Of a DNA stretch of 64,000 bases, positions 22,440 through 34,710 are shown piece after piece. Numbering within the stretch: the first letter of the stretch is position 1; every line of letters starts with the position of its first letter. The notes under the pieces are model-generated. The model saw nothing but the letters and a program-made list of their open reading frames with translations, was not told where the DNA came from and made no database searches. Made by a program: the position numbers and the translations under genes. Origin of the DNA: Gliomastix tumulicola (taxonomy: Eukaryota > Ascomycota > Sordariomycetes > Hypocreales > Bionectriaceae); NCBI GenBank assembly GCA_001599755.1, contig BCHX01000008.1, forward strand, positions 2,542,001 to 2,606,000. The letters are read 5' to 3'.

Positions 22440-23274
22440 GAAGCCTCCAGCGGGTAACGAAGCACCCAAGGGCCCGGGACACCGAAGACGAAAAACATGA
22501 GACGTATCACGAGACATTAGACGATGTGACGACGAACAAGGCAAGGGCGTCACATCTTGGCCTTCCGCCGCGAAGAACATTAGACTAGGTAGCCGAGTTA
22601 GAAAAAGATCACCGCATGCCAATCACACCCAGTCCGTGCTCGCTCCAAGTCCGTTCCTCTTGACATGTCCCATCCATCCCCGCCGCCCTCTCTTTCTCCA
22701 CTTCGCCCGGCGGCTACCGAGACGCGACCCCCGGGATGCCGTGTCTTCCTAGCGGTGATGAGGAGGACAGGGGTCGTCTCATGTCTGTGGCATGTCAAAT
22801 CGTCCGATCGAAGGGTTTGAGACGTACGATGGCGCGAGATGAGCAGGTTGGGGGCCAAGAATTGGCACGCGGGGGAGGACGGACGGTCGTGGATGATGGT
22901 CCTGAGAGATGCTCGTGAGGCGTCATCTCGATGATATGAGCCTCAAGGAGGAACGAGCCGCGATGCGAGTGTCTAAGACAAATAGAGAGCATTTCATTAT
23001 TCCAATTCTACAAAGATCATGGCCAATCCATATGTGAGAAATCGTGATTTCTATTCAGAGCCCGTCGGGGCTGTAATTAACTAAGAAAAAAATAACACAA
23101 GCCAGCCGGCCGTGACTACTCATAAGAGTGATATCCAAAACTCCGTCCATTCCCTGATTGAGTGAAATGGCTTCCCCAACGCCGCTAAAAGAAAGAGAAA
23201 TCTCGAGGGCGAAAGTTCCCCAGTAGAAGAAAAAAATCATGCTCATATACAATTCTGTCGTCCAAACATGCCGC
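22440..23274. other. convergent 3' flanks
   Basis: Tail-to-tail spacer between the PLAA homologue (+) and the X325-type gene (-). No gene is seen. Confidence 0.6.
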
Positions 23275-24098
23275 TCACAGCACGGCCAGCATGCTAACGG
23301 TGAGCAGGGCCGAGAGCCACGGCAGGGACGCCATCACTGTCGAGGCGGCGGACTCGCCCTCATCGTATCGCTTTCCAGTGTTGGGGTTGATGGTGGCGAT
23401 GGTGTAGATCTCTGCGAAGCCGAGTTCGGTGCTATTGTAGCAGTTGTCCTCGTTCACCTCAGCGATCTTCGGGTCACCAGGCTCAGCAAACTCGATATCA
23501 ACACACTGCGGAGAAGCATGTTAGCAGCCGTCATTCACGGAGAGGGCAAAACCACGCCAAGGTTGACATACGGAGAAGAGCGCTGCGCCGTGCACGGCAA
23601 GCTCCACAACTTGAATCGTCGCCTTGTCGCCGACCTTGACATTGGCGTTCTTCGGCAACGGGACCTGCGGGAAGCAGATGGTGCCGGGGTACGGGCCGTT
23701 TGTCGGTCCACGGACCTGAAGGGGAGGAATCATGGGGTTGTTCATGTTCGGAGGGCCGCCATCAGGTCCGTCAGTGCCGTATCCGAGGTTGACATACACG
23801 TTGGCCGTCTCGTGGCCACGGAACCAACCGGGCTGGAAGGCGACAGCGCCGCCAGTCGTCGGCCAGTACGTGCGGTTTTTCGTCGTACCAACACCACCGC
23901 CTGTCTCTGCGTTAATACTAGGATCTTCTACCAAGGATCACATCACTTAAAATACTCACAAGGATACTCCCACTGCATGCCGTAAGGGAATGTTTCATTC
24001 GTGATGAGGTTGTTGCCTCGCCACCCCGGGTAGCTAATGACAATGTGCGCCGAGGTAACGGTGGCCATGGTCACGGCCAGCAGCGATGAGAAGAGCAT
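23275..24098 (-). CDS. X325/BIM1-like copper-binding, GPI-anchored LPMO-related protein, 3 exons
   Basis: Exons 24098-23960, 23900-23572 and 23505-23275 give 232 aa; introns are 59 and 66 nt. The signal peptide (residues 1-17, ending TSA) is followed directly by His18 (HIVISYPGWRGNN). After cleavage this would be the N-terminal His of a copper-binding histidine brace. The body has the family features CGGVGTTKNRTYWP, 'TICFPQVPLP' and a Cys pair in the last exon (CVDIEFAEP...DNCYNST). The C-terminus is a Ser/Ala-rich linker and a hydrophobic tail, as in GPI-anchored proteins. The family (X325, including Cryptococcus BIM1 and Laa1) resembles lytic polysaccharide monooxygenases in fold and N-terminal His but lacks their oxidase activity. 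BIM1 helps copper import. A surface copper role is inferred here. Confidence 0.88.
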
Positions 24099-25535
24099 TT
24101 TGGCGGTGCTGTGTGGTGATGTCGGAGAAATTGCGCGTGGTATGAAGGAGACAGAGACAATGTCTGATGCGACAGCCTCGTAGAAAAGGTCTCTAAATCA
24201 GGTCGCTTCCTGGGCCTTCTCGTACGATGTACTTTGTCTGGTCTGGTCCGGCGATTATTTGTTGGTCGCTCGACAAATGGCGACAGTTGCACGAGACGCA
24301 GTGGGCTCTTTGTGTTGCGCGAGGTCTTTTTGCTCTCAAGGCGCAAAATCAATCAAACTGCAAGCCTGTGGGTGTAAAGGAGAAGAATATCGCAAAAACT
24401 TGGCATGGAGAGAAGAGGTGAGCTGACAGGCCCCCGCGTGGCAGTCCGTGGCCGCCTCTTAAAGGGACGAAGGGACCAGCCAGTGGATGGCCCCAAACGG
24501 AAGTAGGCCTGCATGTTCAAGGCCCATGCACGCCTGCATGCCGTCTAGCAGTGCTAGCTGCAGTGACATCCAGGATTCCCGGCGCTATGCGGCCAAATCA
24601 CAGGCCGGTGGTCCGCCTCTCACCACCTTGTAAGCAGCAGAGAGGGAGGGTGAGGGTGACATGGGGAATTGGGTGACGATCGAGCAGCGGGCGACTCGCT
24701 GCGAGCGACGACGAGCTGTGGTTGGCGGAGAGAGTTGGATTTAAGCGCCGGACCCTGGTCTGGCCTCGCACGGGAGGTCTTGGGCGGTGGGGAGGAGGCG
24801 GGCACCAGCCAATCGGGGCGGCTGCTGGGGTGTCCTGCCCGGCGGTTGCATTTCTGCATGGTGCCAGAGGTGGACATTGATTTGGATTTTGGCTGTCCAA
24901 CGAGATGCGCTTTTGCCGGTGGTGGTGCCGGTGGTGGTGGTGTGCTGGTGCTACCTCTGTCAGGCTGATGCTTCTATGAATATCTGCATGCAGTGTGCTG
25001 TTGCATTCTGCCTGAGGCAGCCATTTCAGGATCCCCCGCGCCTTCCTCGGCAACTTCCTTCCTCCGTTCACCTGTAAAACTATCGGAAGGCGGCATCATG
25101 GTGGCTTCCTTTTTTATCCCTGCCGACCATTGTGGCTCTTGACAAGTTGACATCCTGGAAGGTGTGGCTCCACTTGCGACTGTTCCTTCCTCCAGCAATT
25201 GAAGATTGACTCTGAATTGGTGGATTATGTAATCGCTCCAAATCTTGGACTGGAGACTTCTTCACTTCAAAGACCTAACCTGGAGGCAGCAGGAACACGG
25301 CGAGATGGCGATGCATTTGCCCATTCATAGGCCTACTATCCCTTCTCCGAATATTGATTGGTCAAACTTCTATCCATGAAAGATCTTTGATTTTGAAGTT
25401 TATCAAGGCGATCTTGATGGTGAGATTTGCCGAACCTACCATTTGAATATTCCGATAAAATTTCTATGCTACGATCTCCTACCACCAACGCTCTGTGATA
25501 TCCTTGATACCGACGAACATCTGATCTTCAACACA
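24099..25535. other. divergent promoter region
   Basis: About 1.4 kb between the start codons of the X325-type gene (-) and the SRR1-like gene (+). An in-frame upstream ATG at 25443 would extend the latter by 31 residues of unlikely composition. No gene is seen. Confidence 0.55.
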
Positions 25536-26524
25536 ATGACTACGACCAAGTCCCCTGCGGGCAAACAGCAGCCGGCAAGCGACAAACCGAAAGATGCCCA
25601 GACAGGTGCCTCCCAAGACGACGATGGCTGGACCCGGGTCCCAGCCAAAGGCCGCCATCGTGGTGGCGCCAGGCCACGACCGTCGGCGGCCCCTGTTAGC
25701 CATAGCCACAGCCCCGGTCCCCCGAGCACGGAGGATCTCAGATCGGCCATTGACATAGCCTCCGAGTATCGTCGTATCCGCTCTCAGTGGGAGACGACAG
25801 ACGCCAGCGATATCCTTCGACGCTTCGTCTCAGACAACGGGCCAGCATCCGTGTCGAGCGCCGTTTGCCTGGGTATCGGCACCTTTGACCCTCCTGACGG
25901 CGGATGGGATACCAAGCGCCGTACATTCGCCCAGCTGATCGCGTTCCTCATTCTGGTGGAGGCCTTCGAGGACAAACTCGAGAGGAAGATTGTCTGTGTC
26001 TTCCAAGAGCCAGTCTTCACGGAACCCGACAAAACCTTCCTCGCGTCTCTTGGGCATCGAGTCGTTGAATCGCCACGAGGCTTTGACCTGGTGGCCTCTG
26101 ACACACTGCTGTTCGGCGTTCATCTCTACAGACCTATCTATTCCAAGGCCCTGGAGCACTGTCTCCCTGCCGTTTTTGTCGGCACTGATCTGGAAGTCTG
26201 GGACACGTGAGTCAAGTATTCCTCGTCGGAGGGCTGGCCAGAGATCTGGGTGCTAACCTATGTCAAAAAAGAGTGACTCTTGGGGACGTGGATGATCTGG
26301 TTCACGGTCGAGTCATGGAAGATACGTACGGCAAGATGAAGTGCCCTCAGGATCCCTCCAGCACCGCATTCAGCGGCACTTGTATCTACTGGCGACAGGA
26401 CGGTGGCGATTCAGCTTGTCCCCGGAATCGAGACGAGGCTGAAGACGCCGCCGCTGAGGATTCTCGAGACGTGACTGACGAGAAAGGCCTCGCTAGGGCG
26501 CTTGAATCAGTGACTTTGGGATGA
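25536..26524 (+). CDS. SRR1-like domain protein, 2 exons (307 aa)
   Basis: Exons 25536-26206 and 26272-26524, separated by a 65-nt intron (GTGAGT...AAAAG). The disordered basic/Ser N-terminus includes 'DDDGWTRVPAKGRHRGG', a short motif frequently seen at the start of SRR1-like proteins. The SRR1-like domain (about residues 95-230) has 'AVCLGIGTFDPPDGGW', 'RTFAQLIAFLILVEAF', 'VFQEPVFTEPDKTFLASLGH' and 'SDTLLFGVHLYRPIYSKAL', matching the family core in order. Plant SRR1 affects circadian clock and light signalling, and yeast Ber1 affects microtubules. The biochemical activity is unknown. The C-terminal exon is acidic and probably disordered. The start at 25536 was chosen because it gives the shortest protein that keeps the N-terminal motif. 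Confidence 0.88.
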
Positions 26525-27063
26525 GGCGGCGTTTTTCACGCTTCTTGCTCATTCTGCACGATTCCGTGGGCAGGCAACCCGGCTCGTGCCTTCCTGTTAC
26601 AAACACAGGCTTCGGCCCAGCAAACAACAAGTCCGAGACTTCACCGCCATCACATAAACTTGGCCCCCTACACTCTGCCACAACACCGCGTTACGAAACA
26701 CAATTGTAATAGACCAGCTTTTCGTCTCAGAATATTAGGTAAGGCCCCGACTCCCTTTCTGTCCCTTCATTTTCGGCTCGCCCTTCCTTTCCCTTGGTGG
26801 ACCCTTCGTCTGTGGACGCAGCTCGCCTTCTCACTCGCCAATCAACCCGTGCTTGTAGCGGCCTGCATATTGAATCATCAACTCGCCGCAAATTCCTGCA
26901 GCTACCCGCGTTGTGTTCTCTTACCACCTTCTCACTGATTCTTGTAAACACCAGCCCTTGACCTACAAACTGCACCTATACTCATACTGACCAATAGCCC
27001 TTCATCTTACCCCGCGATCGCTCATCCAACAACACAACATCGCAAGAGCAAGAGCTCGTCGCG
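26525..27063. other. intergenic, tandem genes
   Basis: 3' flank of the SRR1-like gene and C-rich leader of the next gene. No gene is seen. Confidence 0.55.
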
Positions 27064-28565
27064 ATGCCGCTCCGGACGACAGTCCTGGGCGAAGACGGGT
27101 ACTCAATGAACCCTTCCACCCGCCGCGTTCGCAACCGCATCGCCAACTTTACGCCTGAGAAGCTTGAGCAGCACAAGGTCTACTCCCGCGAGTATGGCGC
27201 GCTGTTCCAGGCGTGCAACCGACGTTCGAGGCATGACGACTACAAAGAGGCGGGTCCCGATGAGCGCCGCCGCATGCTCGTCATCGCCTTGGAGAAGATC
27301 ATCGAGAGACGGTGAGTGTCACTCCTAGTCACGGTGCCTCTGAGACAACGGACTTGAACAGGCGCAACACAGAGTATGCCTGGCTAACACAGATAAGCAG
27401 CCGTGAACAGGGAATCCAGATAGCCGGTATCAGGCCCGAATCAGTCGTCGACAACCACATGAGAAAAGAATCAGGCAACTCTCGAACATACGCCTACTGC
27501 CGAGCCAACTCTGCCACCGGTCCCGGCAGCCATCTCCCTAGCCGAACCCAGTCGAGGAAGGAGGTGCCCGACGATATCGTCGACAACGGCTTCGATGACC
27601 TCGACTACTACGACGAGATCCTCGGCAGCATCAGCGGGCTTCAGGAGGACATCCTGCAGCTCTCTGAGATGTCCCGGAACATGTTCCAGAGGCTCCTCGA
27701 TCAGCAGGATGCATCCCATCAGGGTCCCGGGGGCAGGAAGCGCAGAGCAAGGTCGTACTCCCCATACCCGTCGCCGCCGGGTCAGCGCCAGCCAGTTAGG
27801 AGGGTGGCTTATCAGCGTATGCCCTCCGGCCGCATGGGAGTTCGAAGCATCCAGCCCGACTTCCGAACCTTGCCTGCGCAGTACCAGTTCGAACCTGAGA
27901 TCGAGGATGACGAGGGAGACATGGAGGATGAGGAGAAGTATCGTCGGGGCCGCGGTATGCCTCGGCCGATGTACATGACAAGCCAGCCCATGAACATGTC
28001 CTACCCAGGTGAAGGAGAGGGCAACGGATTCGGCCAAGCCTACCAAGACCATCTCGACCCCTCTCTTGCCCATGGCGTCCACCAGGACGGCATGTATCAC
28101 GCCCACCGTCAGCAGCAGGGATTCCTCGGGGCGTCATCCGATCTCGGCCAGCCCCAGGCCATGAACCAGCGACAGGTCTCTGCGGACACCATCACATCTC
28201 ACCACACACCGCACGCCGTGGCAGGCTTCATGCTACCACCCCGTCCCCCCTCCGCCCAGAACGCCCACCGTCAACCTGCCCACCAACCAGTGGCGGTCAT
28301 GGCTCCCGACATGCCTCCTTCAAGGAATACCCCAACTCCCAGAGCTGGCTCCTCCCTCTTCACTGGCGGGCTTGCACCCAGCATCGCGTCCTACCAGGAA
28401 CCGCAGAACCACCAGGCCCAACAACACTCCTACCACCACCAGCATTCGAGCCCGGGTCAGGAGCAGGCTACATCTATCACCGTCGATACGTCCGGTTCCT
28501 CGGCCAAGGCAGCTGGCCGAGAGCAGGAGGGACAGAACAGCGGATCGTCCCCCGCTCAGGCTTGA
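27064..28565 (+). CDS. hypothetical fungal protein, disordered Q/P/H-rich, 2 exons (483 aa)
   Basis: Exons 27064-27311 and 27362-28565, separated by a 50-nt intron (GTGAGT...AACAG). Not assigned to a known family. An N-terminal 120-residue part is basic and probably helical (STRRVRNRIANFTPEKLEQH and 'RRMLVIALEKIIERRRNTEYAW'). An acidic helix-rich section follows at about 165-210 (DDLDYYDEILGSISGLQEDI and 'LQLSEMSRNMFQRLLDQQD'). The remaining half is low-complexity sequence rich in Gln, Pro, His, Met and Gly. The pattern suggests a nuclear or RNA-granule scaffold, but that is only a composition-based guess. The first exon is confirmed by the clean join that keeps the frame open for more than 1.2 kb. 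Confidence 0.75.
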
Positions 28566-29433
28566 GAAAAGCCTGACTGGAAGGACGGTCTGCGATCAGG
28601 ATTTAGGGAAAGCAAAATTGGCGCAGTATTTCCATCTTCTTCAAATTGATTAAGGCACGTCGGTTGCTTTTGCACGGGTCTTTTTTTTTTATCATCCATT
28701 CTTATTGCTAGATTTCATATGTTAGCTTGGCCTTATTCGGCTACCTCCTCTGGCTCGGGGTTGGAGGGACGACGCTACGTGAGGTATCTTACTTAGCAGT
28801 TGCTTTTTCTTAGACAGGACAACAGACGATCCATCCATAAGTACTAGTTATTCAAAGTCCCGTGAGCCGATATTCACGTCTCTTTGCTACTCCCCCATCA
28901 CATCAAATCAGTGAAATAGGATCCTTGAGACAAATCTATATCATATTCTAACGCTACTAGGATCAAAGATATATACTCTCTATGTACATCCGCAACATAT
29001 CGCCAACATCATGCGTAAATATGCGCTCTGCCCAAGTCCATTTCCTCCTCCTCATATGCGCTTCGTCTATACACGCTCATCGCCCAGCATTCATCGTATT
29101 CTCCAGCTCATGTCCACCCACACTTGTCCCACGCAATGATGTAAGCTCTGGCGAAGCAGCCGATCCGGCAACAAATTGCAAAACAGATTAAAAGCCACAA
29201 GCAACTCTCAGAAGCAAAAGCCAACCCCGCCTTGATACAAGAATCCAACGCCCAGAAAATAACACACGGATTGCAGAAGCGCCAGCAAAAATAAAACCCA
29301 GTCAGAAGGACGCCTTTTTTTCGTTGGGAGCATGAGGAGGGGAAAAGGGGTATGCGTGCTCATGCCCATTCATACAGGTCATACAAGTCGAAACTCCAGA
29401 GGCGCTGTCTGTTACGCGCCGCACATCGAAGAA
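28566..29433. other. convergent 3' flanks
   Basis: Tail-to-tail spacer between the Q/P/H-rich gene (+) and the GH17 gene (-). It has a poly-T run near 28681 and AT-rich sequence. No gene is seen. Confidence 0.6.
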
Positions 29434-31590
29434 TCACCTTGACACGGTTTTGCCACCGCAGTCAGGAATGTTGACTCCGTCCTTGAGGTTGCGGTTGACG
29501 TCCATGAGCCCCCACTTGTCTTCCCACTGCTTGCCGGGCTCGTTGAAGGACTCCTTCCAGGGCTCGTCGAAGGCGGAGAACCAGAAGTACTCGGTGCCGT
29601 TCTGCAGCGCGGGGCAGATCCAGTCTTCCATGAACCTGTTGAGCTCGTCGATGCCTGCAACCGCTCCCTTTGCGCAGCTGGTTATGGAGGCTTCACCGCA
29701 ACTCGTGCCACCGCCCGATGGCCAGCCGGTTTCTGAGATGATGTTCTTTTTCTTGTCGGACTTGAAGTATGGCGAATTCTGGTTCTCCCAGAAACTGTAT
29801 GTCCACCCAGCCGCCTTGTCCGCAGGCTCCCCTGCGAAGAAAGGGTGAATGTTGGCCATGATGTAGTCACTGGCAGCGGCAAGCTGGGAGTCCCAGTCGT
29901 CACCCAAGTCGGACGTCGCAACAGGGAGGTTGATGTTTAAATCGGTCAAGTTTTTTCTGACATCCTCCAGAATGTTGCTCAGCTGGGAAATCGTCATTTC
30001 CTCCCGGAAAAGGATTTCGTTGGCGACAATGAGACCTTCGAAGTAATCACCTCCGTACTCCTCGAGAACATCCCACATCTGCTCGAGCTGGCGGGCGTTA
30101 GTTGTCGAGTTGTCGTCCTGCCACACACCGAGCCAGATCTTGACATCGTTCTTCAGTTCCAGCCTATCGATGGCATGAATGACCATCTGTGTCTGATTGC
30201 AGTCGGTACCATACAATCGGATCTTATTCGTAAGCTGGCTAAGGACAGCAATGTCTCGAGTGACGTTGTTCTGTGAGGGGGGATCGTGAACGCAGTACGG
30301 ATACTGGGAATGTATCGGGGTATAGTCCATGCCGGGGAAGACTTTGTGGAGGTCGGCGTTGTTCATTAGCTTCTTGATCTCCTCGCTGTTGATGCTGAGA
30401 TCGCCGTTCTGGTCGTGGTCGTCCGAAGCAGAGCCGCCACTGTTTCCTCCACTGCTACTGTCACTGCCACCGCCATGCTTCTTGGCCAGCCCCAAGCCAC
30501 CAACGACACCGCCCGCGATGGCGCCGGCAATGAGGATGCCAATGGCTATGATGATCAGCCATCGTATCCTCTTCTTCTTCTTCTCTCGCATGGCTGCCCA
30601 CTCGGCGCCCTTCTCTCGACCCGACGACAGATCATACTCGTGAACCGCACCTATAAACCATTAGTCACACTTTGTGCATCTGATGGTAATTTTTGTGTAT
30701 CATACCATCGCGGTTCTTGGAGAACATGCTGCCGATAGCCCCTCCTGCGGCGGTGGCGCCTGCAACGGCGGAAGCGGCGCCAAGCCCAGAGCGCGTCCCA
30801 CGATCAGAGTTGTTTCCAGAACTAAGCATTGAGTGCCGCTGATATCTCGGATATTCCAATCCGTCGTCGCCATCATCCTCGATCTCGTTCGGGTTGACCT
30901 CCCCCAATCGTCGGTCTGCAGCGCGGTTCGTGCTCGAGTAGCCTTGGTACGGATCGTCCGCGTACGAATCGCTGTGTCCCATGCTGTTCATGCTAGACGC
31001 ATGCGAAGCGCCTCCACCTGTGTTGTTTGCGTTAGCCAAGCCCTTGGTTCAGATGCTTCTCAAACAACAAGAAAAGTCGCGTCTCCAACGCTCCAGAGAC
31101 AGGAAAGGGTGTTGTCCATACCATAGCCTCCATAGGGATAAGCACCGCCGCCAGGGTAGTACGGAGTGTCGTCGTGCTGCAAGCGTGAAGGAGGAGGAGG
31201 TACTCGGCTGGCATTTCGCATGGCTTCGAGGCCGCTCTCGCGAGCATTGCGGTCGGCAACCCCGTAGGCAATGCCAGCCATGCCACCGCCAGCCGTTTCG
31301 CTGAAGTTGTCAGCACCAGGAGTGATGTTATTCGGATGTAAGCCGTGACCATATCCCATGTCGCCGCTGTGATCCGGAACTCCTCTATTCCAGGTGTTAT
31401 CACCGTGTCGTGGAGGCGGAGGAGCGTTCTGCTGTTGCCACTGTGAGTTGTCGTGGTAGGGAGAAGGCGACGGTGGCGACGAGTATCCGTATCCTGTGCC
31501 CTCGGGATGCCTCGATGACGGATCGTGATGCATCCGGGACGATTCGAGCGGTTCCCTCTCGTAAGGGTCACCGTTTGGGTAGTGGCTCAT
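29434..31590 (-). CDS. btgC: GH17 glucan endo-1,3-beta-glucosidase, type-II membrane form (btgC-like), 3 exons
   Basis: Exons 31590-31122, 31017-30706 and 30650-29434 give 665 aa; introns are 104 and 55 nt. A cytoplasmic Pro/Gly/Ser/Tyr-rich tail of about 285 residues precedes a basic stop-transfer patch (EKKKKRIR) and one transmembrane helix (about 291-315). After a Ser/Gly linker comes the GH17 catalytic domain. The acid/base Glu472 lies in VANEILF and the nucleophile Glu567 in [10 protein letters not shown], both intact. The family cleaves beta-1,3-glucan in the cell wall. The long cytoplasmic tail plus single helix is the btgC arrangement of Aspergillus and relatives, which places the enzyme at the plasma membrane facing the wall. 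The length matches that subfamily. The start codon lies in a typical context ([19 protein letters not shown]), and the N-terminal exon has no earlier in-frame Met. Confidence 0.92.
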
Positions 31591-34102
31591 GGTATGTGAT
31601 CTGCCAAGGTCGTCCCGGAGGAATTACGAGTCTCTTCGGGATCAGATCGAGGCTAGTGTCGGTGCGCGCGCTGGCTGAGCGACGACTGCGCTGGCGAAAG
31701 AATGGCACGAGATCGGGCGTGTCTCAGCTGTCAAGGGCAGAATGAATACGAGCGGCAAGAATCTAGAGGGGGACCATAGAGTCAGTCGATTGCCACCCAC
31801 TACTTCTTTGACAATCGCAAGGCGATCCAACCAGGGGCGCTGCAGAGAGATCCCACAGGGCGGCCACTTACAACAATACTCCAACATGAATCTGCGGCTG
31901 CAAGTGTAGATGGCTGGTACAAATCGAGAGGCCTCAACTTGGTGTTGCAGGAGGCCCCCCAATGTGAAACCTGTACGAGGGCACAGGAAATGCGGGTCGC
32001 AGAATTGAAACAGACGGCACCTATGCCATACACTCGCCAGTGATATTGCTCAGTCAATCCCTTAACAGGCAAACGACAGACAGCGAGTGGCTAGTTCGTG
32101 ATGTGCTTCTCGATTTGGCCAAGTGGTCGGATCGGTTGTTCCCCCTTATTCTTCCTGTATTCCACGGCGGCAGGCAACGGATAAGGACGGCAAAGGACCG
32201 TCGGATATTTCGTACTGTCGTGGAGGCGCGCGGAAGGGTCGTAGGCCGGAAGTCTGACGTTGTCGAGCACAAAGGACAACAGACGGGACGATGCTGCCAC
32301 GCGGACACACGAGAGGGAGCCCAACGGTCGTCACAGCAGCACGGCGGAGGGGATTGTCGCAAGTGGTAGAGTGGGTTTTTCGGCGTGGTCTGGTGCGAGC
32401 GACGGTGGAAAGTTGAAACAAGCCCAAGGATCGATCGGGGCCGTCAATCACTTGCAGGGAGCGAGTGGGCGATTGCGCGGCTGCACAACGTCTGGAACTG
32501 ATCGCTTCGTGGAACGAACGTGGATGGGCGCGAATTCCTCTGCCCGGCGTCCGCAAGGAAAAAGAAAAAGATGGTGAGACGAGGTGAGACGAGGGGAGGG
32601 AGGAAGGGGAGAGAGAGCAAGAGGACGCTGGACAAACGAGTGGACGGATGACCCCGAGTTAGTGAACCTAAACAAGATGCTGCCCTGGTCGTTCCTGCCT
32701 TAACAGATCCAGCACGCACAGGCGTCGCCAGCGGTGGGGACGAAAAGGGGGTACTTACGGGGTACCTGCACCCAGAATACGAGACGAGACGGCTGCCTCC
32801 CAAGCTCACGTATTGGAGGTAATTAGGCAGGTCGCCCAAATCCTGACACTGAGTCAGTCCCCGACCTAATATTCGGCTCTGGGGCTCAGCTGAACGCCAG
32901 AAATAAATACAGGGTTTGAAATTATACGATAGTGTGCGATATTCCAAGAACTCGTGACCAAGTTCGGTCGCTATGCCCTCTCGTCCAGACCAGCCAAGGG
33001 AGTGACAGGCTGGGGCGCAGGGCCAAGACCCGGGGTCCCTCCCAAGTATCGCCCAAGTACCTCCGAGCACCTGCCGTCGTCGCCGTTGCTGGGGACACAG
33101 CGCTTCCAGGCCAGGGATCTTGGATTGTAACCAGGCCCGTTCGCTGGCTTCTTATGTCATAAATCGACCATCCGCATCATTGTGAACAACCCGTTAAATC
33201 AAGATCACCAGGGCGTCATTACCATGTCTTTCACACATGGGTTGGTGGCTTGCGCTCTCGCTGGCTGGCTGGCTCGTGTCTCCCACCTGTCCATTCGTAG
33301 CGGGTTCCTGGCAAACACGAGGCCTAATAACTCAATTCATTTTGCACTGCCCACCGCCTGCACTTTTATTGTTAGCCTCGTGTCTCACATCATACCAGTA
33401 AAGACGACCAGCCTCAAGTCTCTGGCTCGTGGAATCTCACAACAAGCTTTCTCATTCCAGATTCCATACGACGTCGCACTTAACCTTTTTCTAGATTTCG
33501 TTACCACGTACTACTACTACCAAGTCATGCCTCTAACGACGTCACAGGTCGTTTTCGGAGCAGCCTTTGAGATGGCCTCCGTGTCGTAAATAACCCCCCC
33601 TTGTTAGAGTGAGACTAGCAGCAACCATCATTTCATACAGCGTCTGCCAATACGAGGAATCCAGAACACACCAGCCGCCTATTAATATTCATGCACATCG
33701 TATGGCATCTCATCCCGCCACCCTCCCGGATTGCAGGTCAGATGACCCGAATTTCAATGCCTCCGAGAGGTCGGCGATCACGCGCGTCGCCCCGGCTCTC
33801 ATTCCCGTGCCATCGCGAACATAACCTCCAGCAGACCAGCTGAAGCTTTGGCATCGTTTAAGCTTACACGAATTAATTCAGGCCGTGAGCACAAGTCAAA
33901 CTTTGAGTCGCATGACTTCCGCAAAGAGTTATATCCCAAAGTCAAATCAAATCATGTCATCCGGCCGTTCCACCAGCGGGCCACCGTGAAACGTCCATTC
34001 CCAACCACCACCGCCCAGTGCATGACCAATATCCGTCACAAAAGCCGATCAAAAGGAGGACTATGCATCGATTTGATCGATGGCAAAAAATGCAAAAAGA
34101 AA
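31591..34102. other. upstream region of GH17 gene; no gene recognised
   Basis: 2.5 kb of leader and promoter sequence, then AT-richer DNA. One 135-codon ORF (33182-33589, +) has no family I recognise and ordinary composition for noncoding DNA. It is not called. Confidence 0.5.
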
Positions 34103-34193
34103 TGCGTAATCTGGGAATCGAACCCAGGGCTCCCCGAATGGTTCTGCTGTTGCAAGATGGCAACGGAGAATTTTACCACTAAACCAATTACGC
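34103..34193 (-). tRNA. tRNA-Gly(GCC) with intron
   Basis: Read on the minus strand, the ends pair as a 7-bp acceptor stem (GCGTAAT with ATTACGC). The T-arm is CTGGG-TTCGATT-CCCAG, the D-arm contains GGTTTAGTGGTA, and the anticodon stem pairs CTCCG with CGGGG. The loop is TTGCCA...T with anticodon GCC. About 20 nt are inserted after the base 3' of the anticodon (canonical 37/38 position), the usual site of nuclear tRNA introns. Total 91 nt, mature about 71 nt before CCA addition. Confidence 0.9.
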
Positions 34194-34710
34194 TTCGTGC
34201 TTGTCTCTCACATTAGTGGTGCTATATTTTAGCCGCAGCCTACTGGACAAGAGCCTGATCGTAACACGAGATCACCACATGTTGATTGCTTGATGATTGC
34301 CTCGAAAGGAAGAAAATCCGCGAGATGATATATCCGTCGGGTCGTCTCTCGTCTAGCTATTAATGATATTATGACATATATTTTATGCCAACACATTGTT
34401 CACACATTGCTAATAAACCTCCAGCTGGTCGCTTCTGTGCCTGTTGACACTTGAGTGTTGCCAAATTGTGACCGTCACTGTTCAGTCTACGACAGCCTGC
34501 TACGGAGTAAGTGCTGCTCCGGTCAGAACCAGGCCCACCTGCAAGTGTAGCTTCATGGCTACATCCTTTCCTCTTGCTACAAGTCCGCCCAGGATGACTT
34601 CGGAGCTGCAGCTTTCTTGACGAAGAATTCAAATCATTGGGGCCATAGGAGCACGAAAGGTACGTCCAATTTTGCTCCCACAGAAATGCCACCTCACTGT
34701 ACGTGCTAAT
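34194..34710. other. intergenic next to tRNA
   Basis: AT-rich DNA between the tRNA and the P-loop ORF. No gene is seen. Confidence 0.5.

Noticed and set aside
23239..23985. + strand ORF of 248 codons across the X325-type gene
   Set aside because: It is antisense to exons with signal peptide, Cys pairs and splice sites; composition is Arg/Gly/Val-biased as in shadows.
33182..33589. 135-codon + strand ORF
   Set aside because: No recognisable motif, ordinary amino-acid composition for noncoding frames, and no clear promoter; length alone is not enough.
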